Assembly (NCBI GenBank): GCA_017463225.1
Contig: JAFTPO010000045.1
Location: 36,226-100,225, forward strand
DNA length: 64,000 nt
Direction of reading: 5' to 3'
Origin: Lachnospiraceae bacterium
GTDB lineage: Bacteria > Bacillota > Clostridia > Lachnospirales > Lachnospiraceae
Below are positions 1 to 7,568 of the stretch, in pieces. Both the position numbers and the translations under genes were made by a program. The notes beneath the pieces are model-generated. The model did not search any database. It was not told the DNA's origin and saw only the letters and a list, made by a program, of their open reading frames with translations. Every line of letters begins with the position of its first letter. Position 1 is the stretch's first letter.

Positions 1-1399
1 ATGCCGAAAAACCCCTTCCCGAAAAAGATGCATAGGTCATAGTACCAGAATCATACGCACCTACCGTAATAACACTGTCTGTTGTTGAAGGTATAGTCAG
101 AGTTGTATATTCAAGTGGACTTAAAAATACTATATCCGTAACCGTTGCCCCCTCTGCGGGAAGCCAAATATCAACTACTCCGTCAATCACCTCCTCAGAT
201 ATAAACTCAATAGTCCACACACCCTCCTGAATCATTCCATCTAAAGGTATAATACTTATAAACACTTCATCATAAATATTTATAGCAGAAGGTCCAATCC
301 CAAGCATCCTAATATTCATATTATCTGTATCATATATAGCCATTCCCTGACCTGATTTATAGGGTCCATAAGATATTCCCACAGGTGATTTTAAAATAAT
401 TGATATATCATCCTGATAGCTTTTCCAAAGTTCAATATTTATCCCCCCTTCTCCGTAAGGAATTTGAAATTCGGTAGCTTTACGTTCATAACTGTTCATA
501 ATTATCCGACTATGTCTCCCAGACATTCCATCATTTCCACTTCCTACAACAAATGTTACCTTTGCCATACCAGCCACAACATCAATATACTGTTCTAATA
601 CAGAATTACCTCTATGATCTCCCCAGTTATTTCCATAGCTCAGATTAACCACCATAGGTACATCATTTTCAATAGAATGCCTTACAGCAAAATCAATCCC
701 CTGCATTAATGCTATTGTGTCTGTCTCATCCCCTCCTCCTGTCTCAAGTTTTACCACCAAAAGAGAGGCATCCGGAGTACATGCTGTCACAATTCCCGCA
801 ACCGCAGTGCCATGACCGGATACATCAACACTTGGAAAGCTTCCTGCTTCACTTCTCAGGCTACTATTTATAATACCGGATCCAAGGTATGTACCAATAT
901 TATATCCCACAGGAGGATTGCCAGATAAGCTTTGATCCCATATACCTATAACCTTTGAAACTACACCATCATTATTCTCCGCAATAAAATCATTATGAAA
1001 CACATCTATTCCCGAATCTATTATTGCAACAGTAACACCCTTACCTTTAAGCTGATAATCAAAGTAAGGCACATTCATACAGGATTCTCTAAATCCTTTT
1101 ATGTCAGCCCTCTCCTGATTGTATTCCTTGGGCTTCTCAATGTATATTATTCTATCATCCAAAGATACCTGGGTGATTTTTTCTTGTGGTATTTCTAGTA
1201 TTCCAAAATTTCCTAATAGCTCTGTTGCAATTAGTCCATACTCATCTGCTATTTGACTTAAATCACCTGAATATCGAACAATAAGACTCCAGCTGTTAAA
1301 CTCTTTACTATATCCAACATTTAAGGACAAACTGTCTTCTCTAAGTCTTTCATCCGTGTCAAGAGCAACATTTAACTCAGTTCCCAGCTTTGAATCCAT
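1..1399 (-). CDS. S8 (subtilisin-like) serine protease, 3' end cut by window edge
   Basis: This is the N-terminal 466 residues of a subtilase. The start is the ATG at 1399, with GGAG about 10 bases upstream. After a prodomain-like region of about 110 residues comes the catalytic Asp in AIIDSGID (about residue 128), then the catalytic His in SGHGTAVAGI (residue 196), then the oxyanion-hole Asn region VGSGNDG (about residue 285). The frame is still open at base 1, at YASFSGRG. The catalytic Ser therefore lies outside the window and activity cannot be judged. No secretion signal is seen at the N terminus. The long insert between the Asn region and the C-terminal part resembles clostridial Csp-type (germination-related) subtilases. 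That assignment is inference, supported only by divergence from spoIIGA. Confidence in the S8 family is high. Confidence 0.88.
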   Translation of the reverse strand, partial: MDSKLGTELNVALDTDERLREDSLSLNVGYSKEFNSWSLIVRYSGDLSQIADEYGLIATELLGNFGILEIPQEKITQVSLDDRIIYIEKPKEYNQERADIKGFRESCMNVPYFDYQLKGKGVTVAIIDSGIDVFHNDFIAENNDGVVSKVIGIWDQSLSGNPPVGYNIGTYLGSGIINSSLRSEAGSFPSVDVSGHGTAVAGIVTACTPDASLLVVKLETGGGDETDTIALMQGIDFAVRHSIENDVPMVVNLSYGNNWGDHRGNSVLEQYIDVVAGMAKVTFVVGSGNDGMSGRHSRIIMNSYERKATEFQIPYGEGGINIELWKSYQDDISIILKSPVGISYGPYKSGQGMAIYDTDNMNIRMLGIGPSAINIYDEVFISIIPLDGMIQEGVWTIEFISEEVIDGVVDIWLPAEGATVTDIVFLSPLEYTTLTIPSTTDSVITVGAYDSGTMTYASFSGRGFSA

Positions 1400-1414
1400 A
1401 ACTTTAATACTCCA

Positions 1415-1489
1415 TGTCGAATTAACTTATAATAATTTCTTATATTCTTCTCTCCTTCGACCTATAAATTATAGTGGTAATTCTATAAT
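1415..1489 (+). promoter_or_regulatory. Probable spoIIG-type promoter with Spo0A boxes
   Basis: A -10 TATAAT lies at 1484-1489. The hexamer TTCGAC (1456-1461) sits exactly 22 bases upstream. This is the unusually long spacing known for the Bacillus subtilis spoIIG promoter, where a 0A box overlaps the -35 region. TTCGACC read on the other strand is GGTCGAA, one mismatch from the 0A box TGTCGAA. A perfect TGTCGAA lies at 1415-1421. The arrangement is seen in the sequence; Spo0A control is inference. Confidence 0.6.
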
Positions 1490-1516
1490 TTATTTGAGTG
1501 CTTCAAGGAGGTGAAT

Positions 1517-2299
1517 ATGAATTATGTTGTATATGCAGACATAATGTTTATCTGGATATTTTTTGTGAATTATATAACCTATTACATAGCATGCAGAATA
1601 CTCAGCAACTGTTTAAACAACAATAAGCTATTATTCTGGTGTTTATGTACAGCTGTAATACTAGAGCTGTTTTATATTATGACACTACATCTTACAAAAA
1701 AATATCAGCTAATATATTACATTTGTCTCAATATACTGCTAATGGTAGTCTTTCTACGATACATAACGAAAACCAATAATCTACGAGGAATTATAAGACT
1801 TATGTCCTATCAGTTAATGGCCATGATATTACTGTCCGGCACATTAAAGCTTATGGAACAAGGAAGATTAAACTTTTACCTTACAATTCCTGTAATTATA
1901 ATAATATGCCTCAGTCTACCAAAAATTCATAAAACCTTTCTAGGTCCGGGAAATGCAGCAAGCAATCTTTATCCTGTAATTATATATACAGCCACTAAGA
2001 CACATCATCTAACAGGTTATATGGATACCGGAAATATACTTATCGACCCATATACAAATAATCCTGTCATAATCCTAGACAGACAGGCTGCACTAGATAT
2101 ACTTACGCCAGATATAAGAACTTATCCCATTCCATTTAGAACCATCAATAGTCAAACTTCTATTATGGAAGCATTTCACATAAACGGGATAAAAATCGGA
2201 GATTCAAAAAAGATATCTAATGTTACTGCCGCCATAAGTCCATCACCTTTTAACAAAGGGCTGGAATACAAATTACTACTAAATAACAATCTAAAATAA
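1517..2299 (+). CDS. spoIIGA: SpoIIGA, membrane aspartic protease that processes pro-SigE
   Basis: Sporulation sigma-E factor processing peptidase, 260 residues. ATG 1517 is chosen over an in-frame GTG at 1511, because that GTG lies inside the ribosome binding site AAGGAGG (1505-1511). The N-terminal half is hydrophobic, with about five membrane segments (residues 1-135), beginning YADIMFIW as in the family. The cytoplasmic half carries the aspartic-protease motif MDTGN with Asp170 as predicted catalytic residue, followed by LIDPYTNNPVII. In B. subtilis it is activated across the septum by SpoIIR and cleaves pro-SigE in the mother cell. It is immediately followed by sigE (18-base gap) in the conserved two-gene spoIIG operon. 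Confidence 0.93.
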   Translation: MNYVVYADIMFIWIFFVNYITYYIACRILSNCLNNNKLLFWCLCTAVILELFYIMTLHLTKKYQLIYYICLNILLMVVFLRYITKTNNLRGIIRLMSYQLMAMILLSGTLKLMEQGRLNFYLTIPVIIIICLSLPKIHKTFLGPGNAASNLYPVIIYTATKTHHLTGYMDTGNILIDPYTNNPVIILDRQAALDILTPDIRTYPIPFRTINSQTSIMEAFHINGIKIGDSKKISNVTAAISPSPFNKGLEYKLLLNNNLK

Positions 2300-2317
2300 C
2301 TAAGAAAGGACCTTCTA

Positions 2318-3043
2318 ATGATTAGTATAATCAGTAACAACAAATTTCAATTCAACATAAAAAGCTTTGCAAACCTGTTAATGTATCCTAAAAACGAGGT
2401 TCATTATATAGGCGGAGCAGAAATACTGCCACCACCTCTTTCTCCAGAGGAGGAAGCAGAGCTAATTAACCAGATAGATTACGATGATTCTGTAAGACAA
2501 ATTCTTATTGAGCATAATCTTAGATTAGTTGTATACATAGCTAAAAAATTCGATAATACAGGCATCGGAGTTGAAGATTTAATATCAATCGGAACTATCG
2601 GACTTATAAAGGCAATCAATACCTTTAAATCTGATAAAAATATAAAGCTTGCAACCTATGCAAGCCGATGTATAGAAAATGAAATTCTTATGCATTTAAG
2701 ACGTAGCACCAGAACAAAGGTTGAACTTTCTTTCGACGAACCATTAAACGTGGATTGGGATGGAAACGAGCTGCTTCTATCTGATATTTTAGGAACAGAC
2801 GAGGATGTAATCTATAGAGACATTGAGGATGAGGTTGACAGAAATCTTTTAGAGCAGGCTATGAACATATTATCAGACAGAGAACGTATGATAATTGAAT
2901 TAAGATTTGGAATCGGACATGATGACGAGGAAATGACACAAAAAGAGGTTGCCGACCTGCTTGGTATATCACAATCCTATATATCCAGACTAGAAAAAAA
3001 GATAATTAAACGTCTTAAAAGAGAGATGCTCAGATTAAGTTAA
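2318..3043 (+). CDS. sigE: RNA polymerase sporulation sigma factor SigE
   Basis: Mother-cell sigma factor of the sigma-70 family, 241 residues. The N-terminal pro-sequence is followed by the SigE signature [13 protein letters not shown], near which SpoIIGA cuts. Region 2 ([13 protein letters not shown], then [14 protein letters not shown]) and region 4 ([15 protein letters not shown], then a helix-turn-helix with [12 protein letters not shown]) are intact. The length is normal for the family. It is co-transcribed with spoIIGA and ends at a strong terminator. Presence of spoIIGA-sigE indicates a sporulating lineage, but the window alone does not prove that the organism sporulates. Confidence 0.96.
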   Translation: MISIISNNKFQFNIKSFANLLMYPKNEVHYIGGAEILPPPLSPEEEAELINQIDYDDSVRQILIEHNLRLVVYIAKKFDNTGIGVEDLISIGTIGLIKAINTFKSDKNIKLATYASRCIENEILMHLRRSTRTKVELSFDEPLNVDWDGNELLLSDILGTDEDVIYRDIEDEVDRNLLEQAMNILSDRERMIIELRFGIGHDDEEMTQKEVADLLGISQSYISRLEKKIIKRLKREMLRLS

Positions 3044-3076
3044 AAAAAGTGACCTAGAAACTCTAGGTCACTTTTT
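3044..3076. terminator. Bidirectional intrinsic terminator between sigE and tRNA-Leu
   Basis: A hairpin with a GTGACCTAGA/TCTAGGTCAC stem and a three-base loop is flanked by A-run and T-run on both sides. It therefore has a U-tract in both directions. It ends sigE on the plus strand and the tRNA-Leu transcript on the minus strand, two bases from the tRNA 3' end. Confidence 0.9.
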
Positions 3077-3078
3077 CA

Positions 3079-3161
3079 TGCCGGTGGTGGGACTTGAACC
3101 CACACGTGGTTACCCACAACAGATTTTGAGTCTGCATCGTCTGCCATTCCGACACACCGGC
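3079..3161 (-). tRNA. tRNA-Leu (CAA)
   Basis: An 83-base class II tRNA. Acceptor arms GCCGGTG and CACCGGC pair perfectly, with discriminator A. The anticodon loop CTCAAAA gives anticodon CAA (reads UUG). A long variable arm (GTGGGTAACCACG) is present, as expected for Leu. The T-loop TTCAAGT is typical. CCA is not encoded. Confidence 0.95.
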
Positions 3162-3166
3162 GAACA

Positions 3167-3191
3167 AGTGAAAATATAGCATATTTTCACT
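3167..3191 (-). terminator. Hairpin downstream of sortase gene
   Basis: A perfect 11-bp stem (AGTGAAAATAT/ATATTTTCACT) with a three-base loop lies between the sortase stop codon and the tRNA-Leu 5' end. There is no long U-tract after it, so it is either a weak terminator for the sortase gene or a processing hairpin 5' of the tRNA. Confidence 0.45.
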
Positions 3192-3207
3192 CTTATGTCA
3201 AGGATTG

Positions 3208-4089
3208 TTAATCCTCAATCTTCTTAGCTACAACAACAAATCTACCATTCTCTGTATGATACGCACAGGTTGATAATGTAAGAAGCTTATCTCCATATTC
3301 TACATCATTTTCTATGGTGTATGGAGTCATGCTTACACAGTTTTTAACATAATCCATAAATTGTTCCTCTGTAGACGCATCAAAGAACTGATAATACTTA
3401 AAACCTGTATAGTCAACAGGGTATATATTTGTTCTAAAGGCCGCTATAACCTCATATTCAGCATCTTCGTGTATAGTATTAAAGGTAAAGGTCTTATGGT
3501 CTTCATAAAACTCCTCATCTTCATATTCAAGAAGGTCGTGGAACATCTTTCCTGTATGCATATTATGACCATAGATTAATACGTTATCACTATCCCTAAC
3601 ACTACAGCTTGTATCTACAAAAAGGGTTCCCGCATTGCTAGGATTCTTGTCATAGTCTCTGTAGATATAGAATTCCTCCTCATACATAGACTGCATAACA
3701 GGGTAATCTATATCAGTGTCATTTATCTTAATCCATCCTACAAAATCCTGATTCTTCTTATAGAGCATAGCATATTTCTTCTGAACATAGGTGCCATTAA
3801 AGTTAATATATTTAATCTCTTCAACTCCGGCATCTGTTTCTGTGGCTATAACAACCTCCTCGTAGTTACTGTCGAATACCACATCATCCATTTCTTCCTC
3901 TGCAACCACCATATCCTTAAGCTCATCTACTGTATCCTCGCTCTTCTTACTCTCCATAAAATACTTAATGAGATATATGGCACATCCTAAGAAAACACAT
4001 ATCAACAACACAAGTATAATATTGTATATGAGTCTGTTAAGCTTTTTATTCTTTTTTTTCTTATTCGTACTTTTAATCTTATCTGACAT
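3208..4089 (-). CDS. Class B sortase (SrtB family)
   Basis: Cysteine transpeptidase that anchors secreted proteins to peptidoglycan or joins pilin-like subunits, 293 residues. It has a very basic N terminus and one membrane anchor (about 20-43), followed by an extracytoplasmic catalytic domain. Visible motifs are QDFVGWIKINDTDIDYPV (substrate-cleft entry), IYGHNMHTG with catalytic His175, TLSTC with nucleophile Cys275, and NGRFVVVAKK with Arg283. The order and spacing match class B sortases. No sorting-signal protein is visible in the window, so its substrate is unknown. It stands between tRNA-Leu and a NUDIX gene with a terminator on either side, so it is probably transcribed alone or by readthrough. 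Confidence 0.9.
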   Translation of the reverse strand: MSDKIKSTNKKKKNKKLNRLIYNIILVLLICVFLGCAIYLIKYFMESKKSEDTVDELKDMVVAEEEMDDVVFDSNYEEVVIATETDAGVEEIKYINFNGTYVQKKYAMLYKKNQDFVGWIKINDTDIDYPVMQSMYEEEFYIYRDYDKNPSNAGTLFVDTSCSVRDSDNVLIYGHNMHTGKMFHDLLEYEDEEFYEDHKTFTFNTIHEDAEYEVIAAFRTNIYPVDYTGFKYYQFFDASTEEQFMDYVKNCVSMTPYTIENDVEYGDKLLTLSTCAYHTENGRFVVVAKKIED

Positions 4090-4110
4090 AATATACCTTC
4101 CTCTAAAACA

Positions 4111-4140
4111 GATAAAACCCGATTACTCGGGTTTTTATCT
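4111..4140 (-). terminator. Intrinsic terminator after the NUDIX gene
   Basis: The stem GATAAAACCCGA/TCGGGTTTTTATC with a short loop lies seven bases after the NUDIX stop codon on the minus strand. The U-rich segment is partly inside the stem. It separates the NUDIX gene from the sortase gene, whose start is only about 20 bases further on. Confidence 0.6.
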
Positions 4141-4146
4141 AGCTTC

Positions 4147-4599
4147 TTAAAAATACTTCTTACTTCCCCAAAGATTATTCTTCTTAAGAGTCATATATTC
4201 CTCGTAGGCCTGCTCTAAAATCTGCTTTTCGTTAGGAAATTTAAGAAGATGATACGCTTCATGGTACTTGTAGTAACCTGAATCCATAAAATATTCTTCT
4301 TTCTGTGGCTTGCTATAATAACTGTCAGCCATCATAAGATACCAATGAACATCCTTGTTAACAACATCATAGGAGGTATTAAAGGTATAATTGCTCTTGC
4401 CTACATACTTTATAATCTGAGCCTTTACACCTGTCTCTTCTCTAACCTCTCTTAGAGCTGTCTCATTGTGCTGTTCATCCTTTTCTACCGTTCCTTTAGG
4501 TAGAACCCATCCTTCATACTTGTTCTTATAATTCTTGTAGAGTAATAATATTTTACCTCTGAAGATTACCACACCACCACAGCTTGTTGCTTCAATCAT
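4147..4599 (-). CDS. NUDIX hydrolase
   Basis: A small NUDIX pyrophosphohydrolase, 150 residues from the ATG at 4599. AGGAGG lies at ideal spacing there, so a longer reading upstream is not used. The NUDIX box is complete: G-x5-E-x7-REVREETGV, within GWVLPKGTVEKDE. The fold begins with CGGVVIFRGKILLLYKN. The spacing and the PKGTVE form resemble dinucleoside polyphosphate or nucleotide-cleaning NUDIX enzymes, but substrate cannot be read from sequence. It is followed by a terminator, and 124 bases separate it from the PBP gene upstream on the same strand. Confidence 0.85.
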   Translation of the reverse strand: MIEATSCGGVVIFRGKILLLYKNYKNKYEGWVLPKGTVEKDEQHNETALREVREETGVKAQIIKYVGKSNYTFNTSYDVVNKDVHWYLMMADSYYSKPQKEEYFMDSGYYKYHEAYHLLKFPNEKQILEQAYEEYMTLKKNNLWGSKKYF

Positions 4600-4723
4600 T
4601 GCAATTCCTCCTGCTATCTTGATAGGTGTGTTACACATATATTGAATTCATTATAACAAATCCAACTGTTTTAATCAATAAATATTATCCAACAAGACAA
4701 AAAACTTATATCTTCACAATACA

Positions 4724-6235
4724 TTACTTATGGCTGTAATATGCATCAAAGACCTGCTTAGCTACCCAGGTTCCAGAAACACCATAGGTATTATAATCCT
4801 CCACTACAACACATACCACCAAGTCCGGATTCTCAGGATTCGAAAATCCAACAAACCAAGAATTACAATTCCCTTCGTTATCATATTCTGCAGTACCGGT
4901 TTTACCTGCTACCTTATAGGATGAGCCATAGAAATATGAGCTGGCTGTACCATATTCACAGACGCTTGACATATAATCCGTTAATACTTCAGCCTCATCA
5001 CTGCTCAAAAGCTCACCGTAGGATTTGCTCTTAAATCTTTGAACTGTACCACCATCATCATTTTCAATTCTTTCAATAAGATAAGGCTTCATCAATACAC
5101 CGCCATTTGCTATAGCGCACATTATCATAGCATTATGAAGTGGTGTAATCTGAGTATTACCCTGCCCAATAACTGTCTGTGGAAGCTCATCATCTCTACT
5201 GCTTTCATCTATCTCAAAGCTTGATTTAACGTAGTCACCATCATAAGGAAGCTCACTGTTAAATAGCATTCCATCCATAGATGTTCTAAACTGACCATAG
5301 TCAAGCTCACTTCCTATATTTGCAAAGGATACATTACAGGAATACGCCAACGAATCTCTTAAGCTTTCTGTATAATGGGCTGTATCATCATTACAATGAA
5401 TACTTACACCTGTGAATATTTCTTCTCCATAACAGTCATATGAGTAATTATCATAGGTATCAGGGTTCTCCCTAATATATTCCAGCATAGTCATTACCTT
5501 AAAGGTGGAACCTGGTGCATAAAGTCCCTGAGTAGCACGATTAAGCATTATAGTACTGCTTTGTCCCTCCTCAGTCTGCATATAATTCCAAATATAATCT
5601 ATCTCATTTGGATTATAATCAGGTTTAGAAAGCATAACTCTAATCTTTCCTGTAGATGGTTCAATAGCTATAACCGCACCTTCACAGTATCCCATAGCAT
5701 TATATGCTGCAGTTTGAAGGTCATAATCCACAGTGGTAATTACATTATCACCTCTGTTTTTCTCTTCCTTTAGTTCCTTTATAGTCTTCTCAAATATATT
5801 TATATGAGAACGAAGCATATAAAAGTTACCCTCAAGCTCCAGTCCTGATTTACCATATTTATCATAGCCTGTTACATGTGCAAAGGTATTGCCGTAAGGA
5901 TATGATCTAGTGGTATTTCCCTCCTCGTCAGTTTTACTTGTGGCGATTACCTTACCATCGGTGGTAATTATATCCCCTCGCTCCACATTCTCAGAGAAAG
6001 AATCCTGTCTGATATTTCTTGAATTAGCTATTACAGTCTCTGCCTTAAACTCCATAAAGTATATTACATAGCAAACCATAGCAACAAAGACAAATATCAT
6101 ACTATAGGTAATAACCAAAATAGGCTTATTCTTCAATTTGTTAAGCTGTGACTTCTCCTTTTCTTTAGCCAGGAATTCCTGCTCCGGCGTTAAGGGCAGC
6201 CTGTTGCTTTCTGAGACGTTCTTTTTCTTTTTCAT
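4724..6235 (-). CDS. Class B penicillin-binding protein (peptidoglycan transpeptidase)
   Basis: D,D-transpeptidase that cross-links peptidoglycan outside the membrane, 503 residues. A cytoplasmic tail and one membrane anchor (about 39-61) precede a dimerisation/linker region and the transpeptidase domain. The three catalytic motifs are present: STFK (Ser243/Lys246), SCN (299-301) and KTG (445-447). No PASTA domains follow. AGAGG precedes the ATG at 6235 at good spacing, so the gene begins inside the end of the upstream SEDS gene and overlaps it by 71 bases. This suggests translational coupling and fixed stoichiometry of the PBP/SEDS pair. Whether the pair serves elongation, division or sporulation cannot be decided here. 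Confidence 0.92.
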   Translation of the reverse strand: MKKKKNVSESNRLPLTPEQEFLAKEKEKSQLNKLKNKPILVITYSMIFVFVAMVCYVIYFMEFKAETVIANSRNIRQDSFSENVERGDIITTDGKVIATSKTDEEGNTTRSYPYGNTFAHVTGYDKYGKSGLELEGNFYMLRSHINIFEKTIKELKEEKNRGDNVITTVDYDLQTAAYNAMGYCEGAVIAIEPSTGKIRVMLSKPDYNPNEIDYIWNYMQTEEGQSSTIMLNRATQGLYAPGSTFKVMTMLEYIRENPDTYDNYSYDCYGEEIFTGVSIHCNDDTAHYTESLRDSLAYSCNVSFANIGSELDYGQFRTSMDGMLFNSELPYDGDYVKSSFEIDESSRDDELPQTVIGQGNTQITPLHNAMIMCAIANGGVLMKPYLIERIENDDGGTVQRFKSKSYGELLSSDEAEVLTDYMSSVCEYGTASSYFYGSSYKVAGKTGTAEYDNEGNCNSWFVGFSNPENPDLVVCVVVEDYNTYGVSGTWVAKQVFDAYYSHK

Positions 6236-7565
6236 GCTTTATAACCTCTTTGTTATGAATAACATATACGCCCTGTATTATGGCAAATATAACCAGTGTA
6301 CTGGTCACAGAGCTTACTCCGTAGCTTACCAAAGGCAGGGTTACACCTGTTGACGGAATGAACTTTGTCACTCCTCCTAGGTTAAGCAGTGTTTGAATAA
6401 TAAACAATATTGAATATCCAAAAGCTGCATATTTATAAAATGGTTGTCTAACCTTCATAGCTATATTTGCAAAGGAAATATACACGCTAAGCATTACCAG
6501 TATAAGACAAAGTCCAAATATTACTCCCATTTCCTCGCATATAGCTGAAAATATAAAATCACTTTCACTGACAGGTATATAATCAGCCTTTCCCATATAT
6601 AGACCTGTACCTGCATAACCACCTGTGCCTATGGCAAAGAGTGATTGAGATACCTGATATCCACCTGTATCTATAAACTTAAAAGGATCCTTCCATGCCT
6701 CAACTCTGACCATAACATGATAAAACAAAGTGTCTTTAAACAATGTGGCAGCAGCAATTACTGCTCCTACTCCAAGTCCTATACCTCCTATCAGGAAAAT
6801 CGGTCTTGAAGTAGCAAGATATACCATACACACATAAGTAATATAAAAAATTACAGCTGCTCCTAAATCCTTCTCCAATACAAGTACAAGCATAAATATG
6901 GCTGATATAATGGCATTTACCATAATATCGCCTAATGTATTTGCTCTTACAAGCATGCAAGCCACAAAGAATACAAATAAAATCTTTACAAACTCCATAG
7001 GCTGTAATGACAGACTTCCTATCTTAATCCAGTTTCGTGAACCATAGCTTTCATATCCAAGTCCAGGTATAAATACAGTAAGCAAAAGAAATATACCTGC
7101 AATACCATAGAACACTCCCATATTCCTAAGGTTCTTCCATCTGGACATAATATATGGAATAAAGGCAGTTATAAATAACGCTATAGTAGCAAATATAAAC
7201 TGCTTAATAGCCATACTATAATCTAATCTTGTAAGCATTGTATAACCTATAAGCAATAAAAATGCAGTGTTATTAGTAAGAAGTCTCGAAGATTCCTTAT
7301 ATATGGAATGAAATACAACCATATATATAACAGCTACAAATATTTGCACAGCATAGAAAATCAAAAGCTTGACCGAGCCCTGTCTCAAATACATAGTTAA
7401 ATAACACAAAAAATGTATAATAAATACATACACTATCTGCTTATTTAATTTTTTCTTTCTATCCTTTTCATCCGTAGATAAAAGTATAGAAAAGCACTTA
7501 ACAGTATAAAGTACCATAAATATTAGTATTAGGTACTTAGATACCTGACATATAATATTAAGCAT
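6165..7565 (-). CDS. SEDS-family peptidoglycan glycosyltransferase (FtsW/RodA/SpoVE)
   Basis: Polytopic glycan polymerase, 466 residues, which builds glycan strands with the class B PBP encoded next to it. Family marks are SLQPMEFVKILFVFF, EKDLGAAVIFY and the C-terminal STGVTLPLVSYGVSSV. An N-terminal membrane extension of roughly 70-100 residues precedes the usual core, making it longer than typical FtsW/RodA proteins. The C-terminal tail is cytoplasmic and charged, and its last codons overlap the PBP start. It begins three bases after the U32 gene ends on the same strand, so it probably belongs to the same transcript. Confidence 0.93.
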   Translation of the reverse strand: MLNIICQVSKYLILIFMVLYTVKCFSILLSTDEKDRKKKLNKQIVYVFIIHFLCYLTMYLRQGSVKLLIFYAVQIFVAVIYMVVFHSIYKESSRLLTNNTAFLLLIGYTMLTRLDYSMAIKQFIFATIALFITAFIPYIMSRWKNLRNMGVFYGIAGIFLLLTVFIPGLGYESYGSRNWIKIGSLSLQPMEFVKILFVFFVACMLVRANTLGDIMVNAIISAIFMLVLVLEKDLGAAVIFYITYVCMVYLATSRPIFLIGGIGLGVGAVIAAATLFKDTLFYHVMVRVEAWKDPFKFIDTGGYQVSQSLFAIGTGGYAGTGLYMGKADYIPVSESDFIFSAICEEMGVIFGLCLILVMLSVYISFANIAMKVRQPFYKYAAFGYSILFIIQTLLNLGGVTKFIPSTGVTLPLVSYGVSSVTSTLVIFAIIQGVYVIHNKEVIKHEKEKERLRKQQAALNAGAGIPG

Positions 7566-7568
7566 TAT

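Noticed and set aside
3208-4089. Sortase locus as a pilus or cargo operon
   Set aside because: No sorting-motif or pilin gene is seen nearby.
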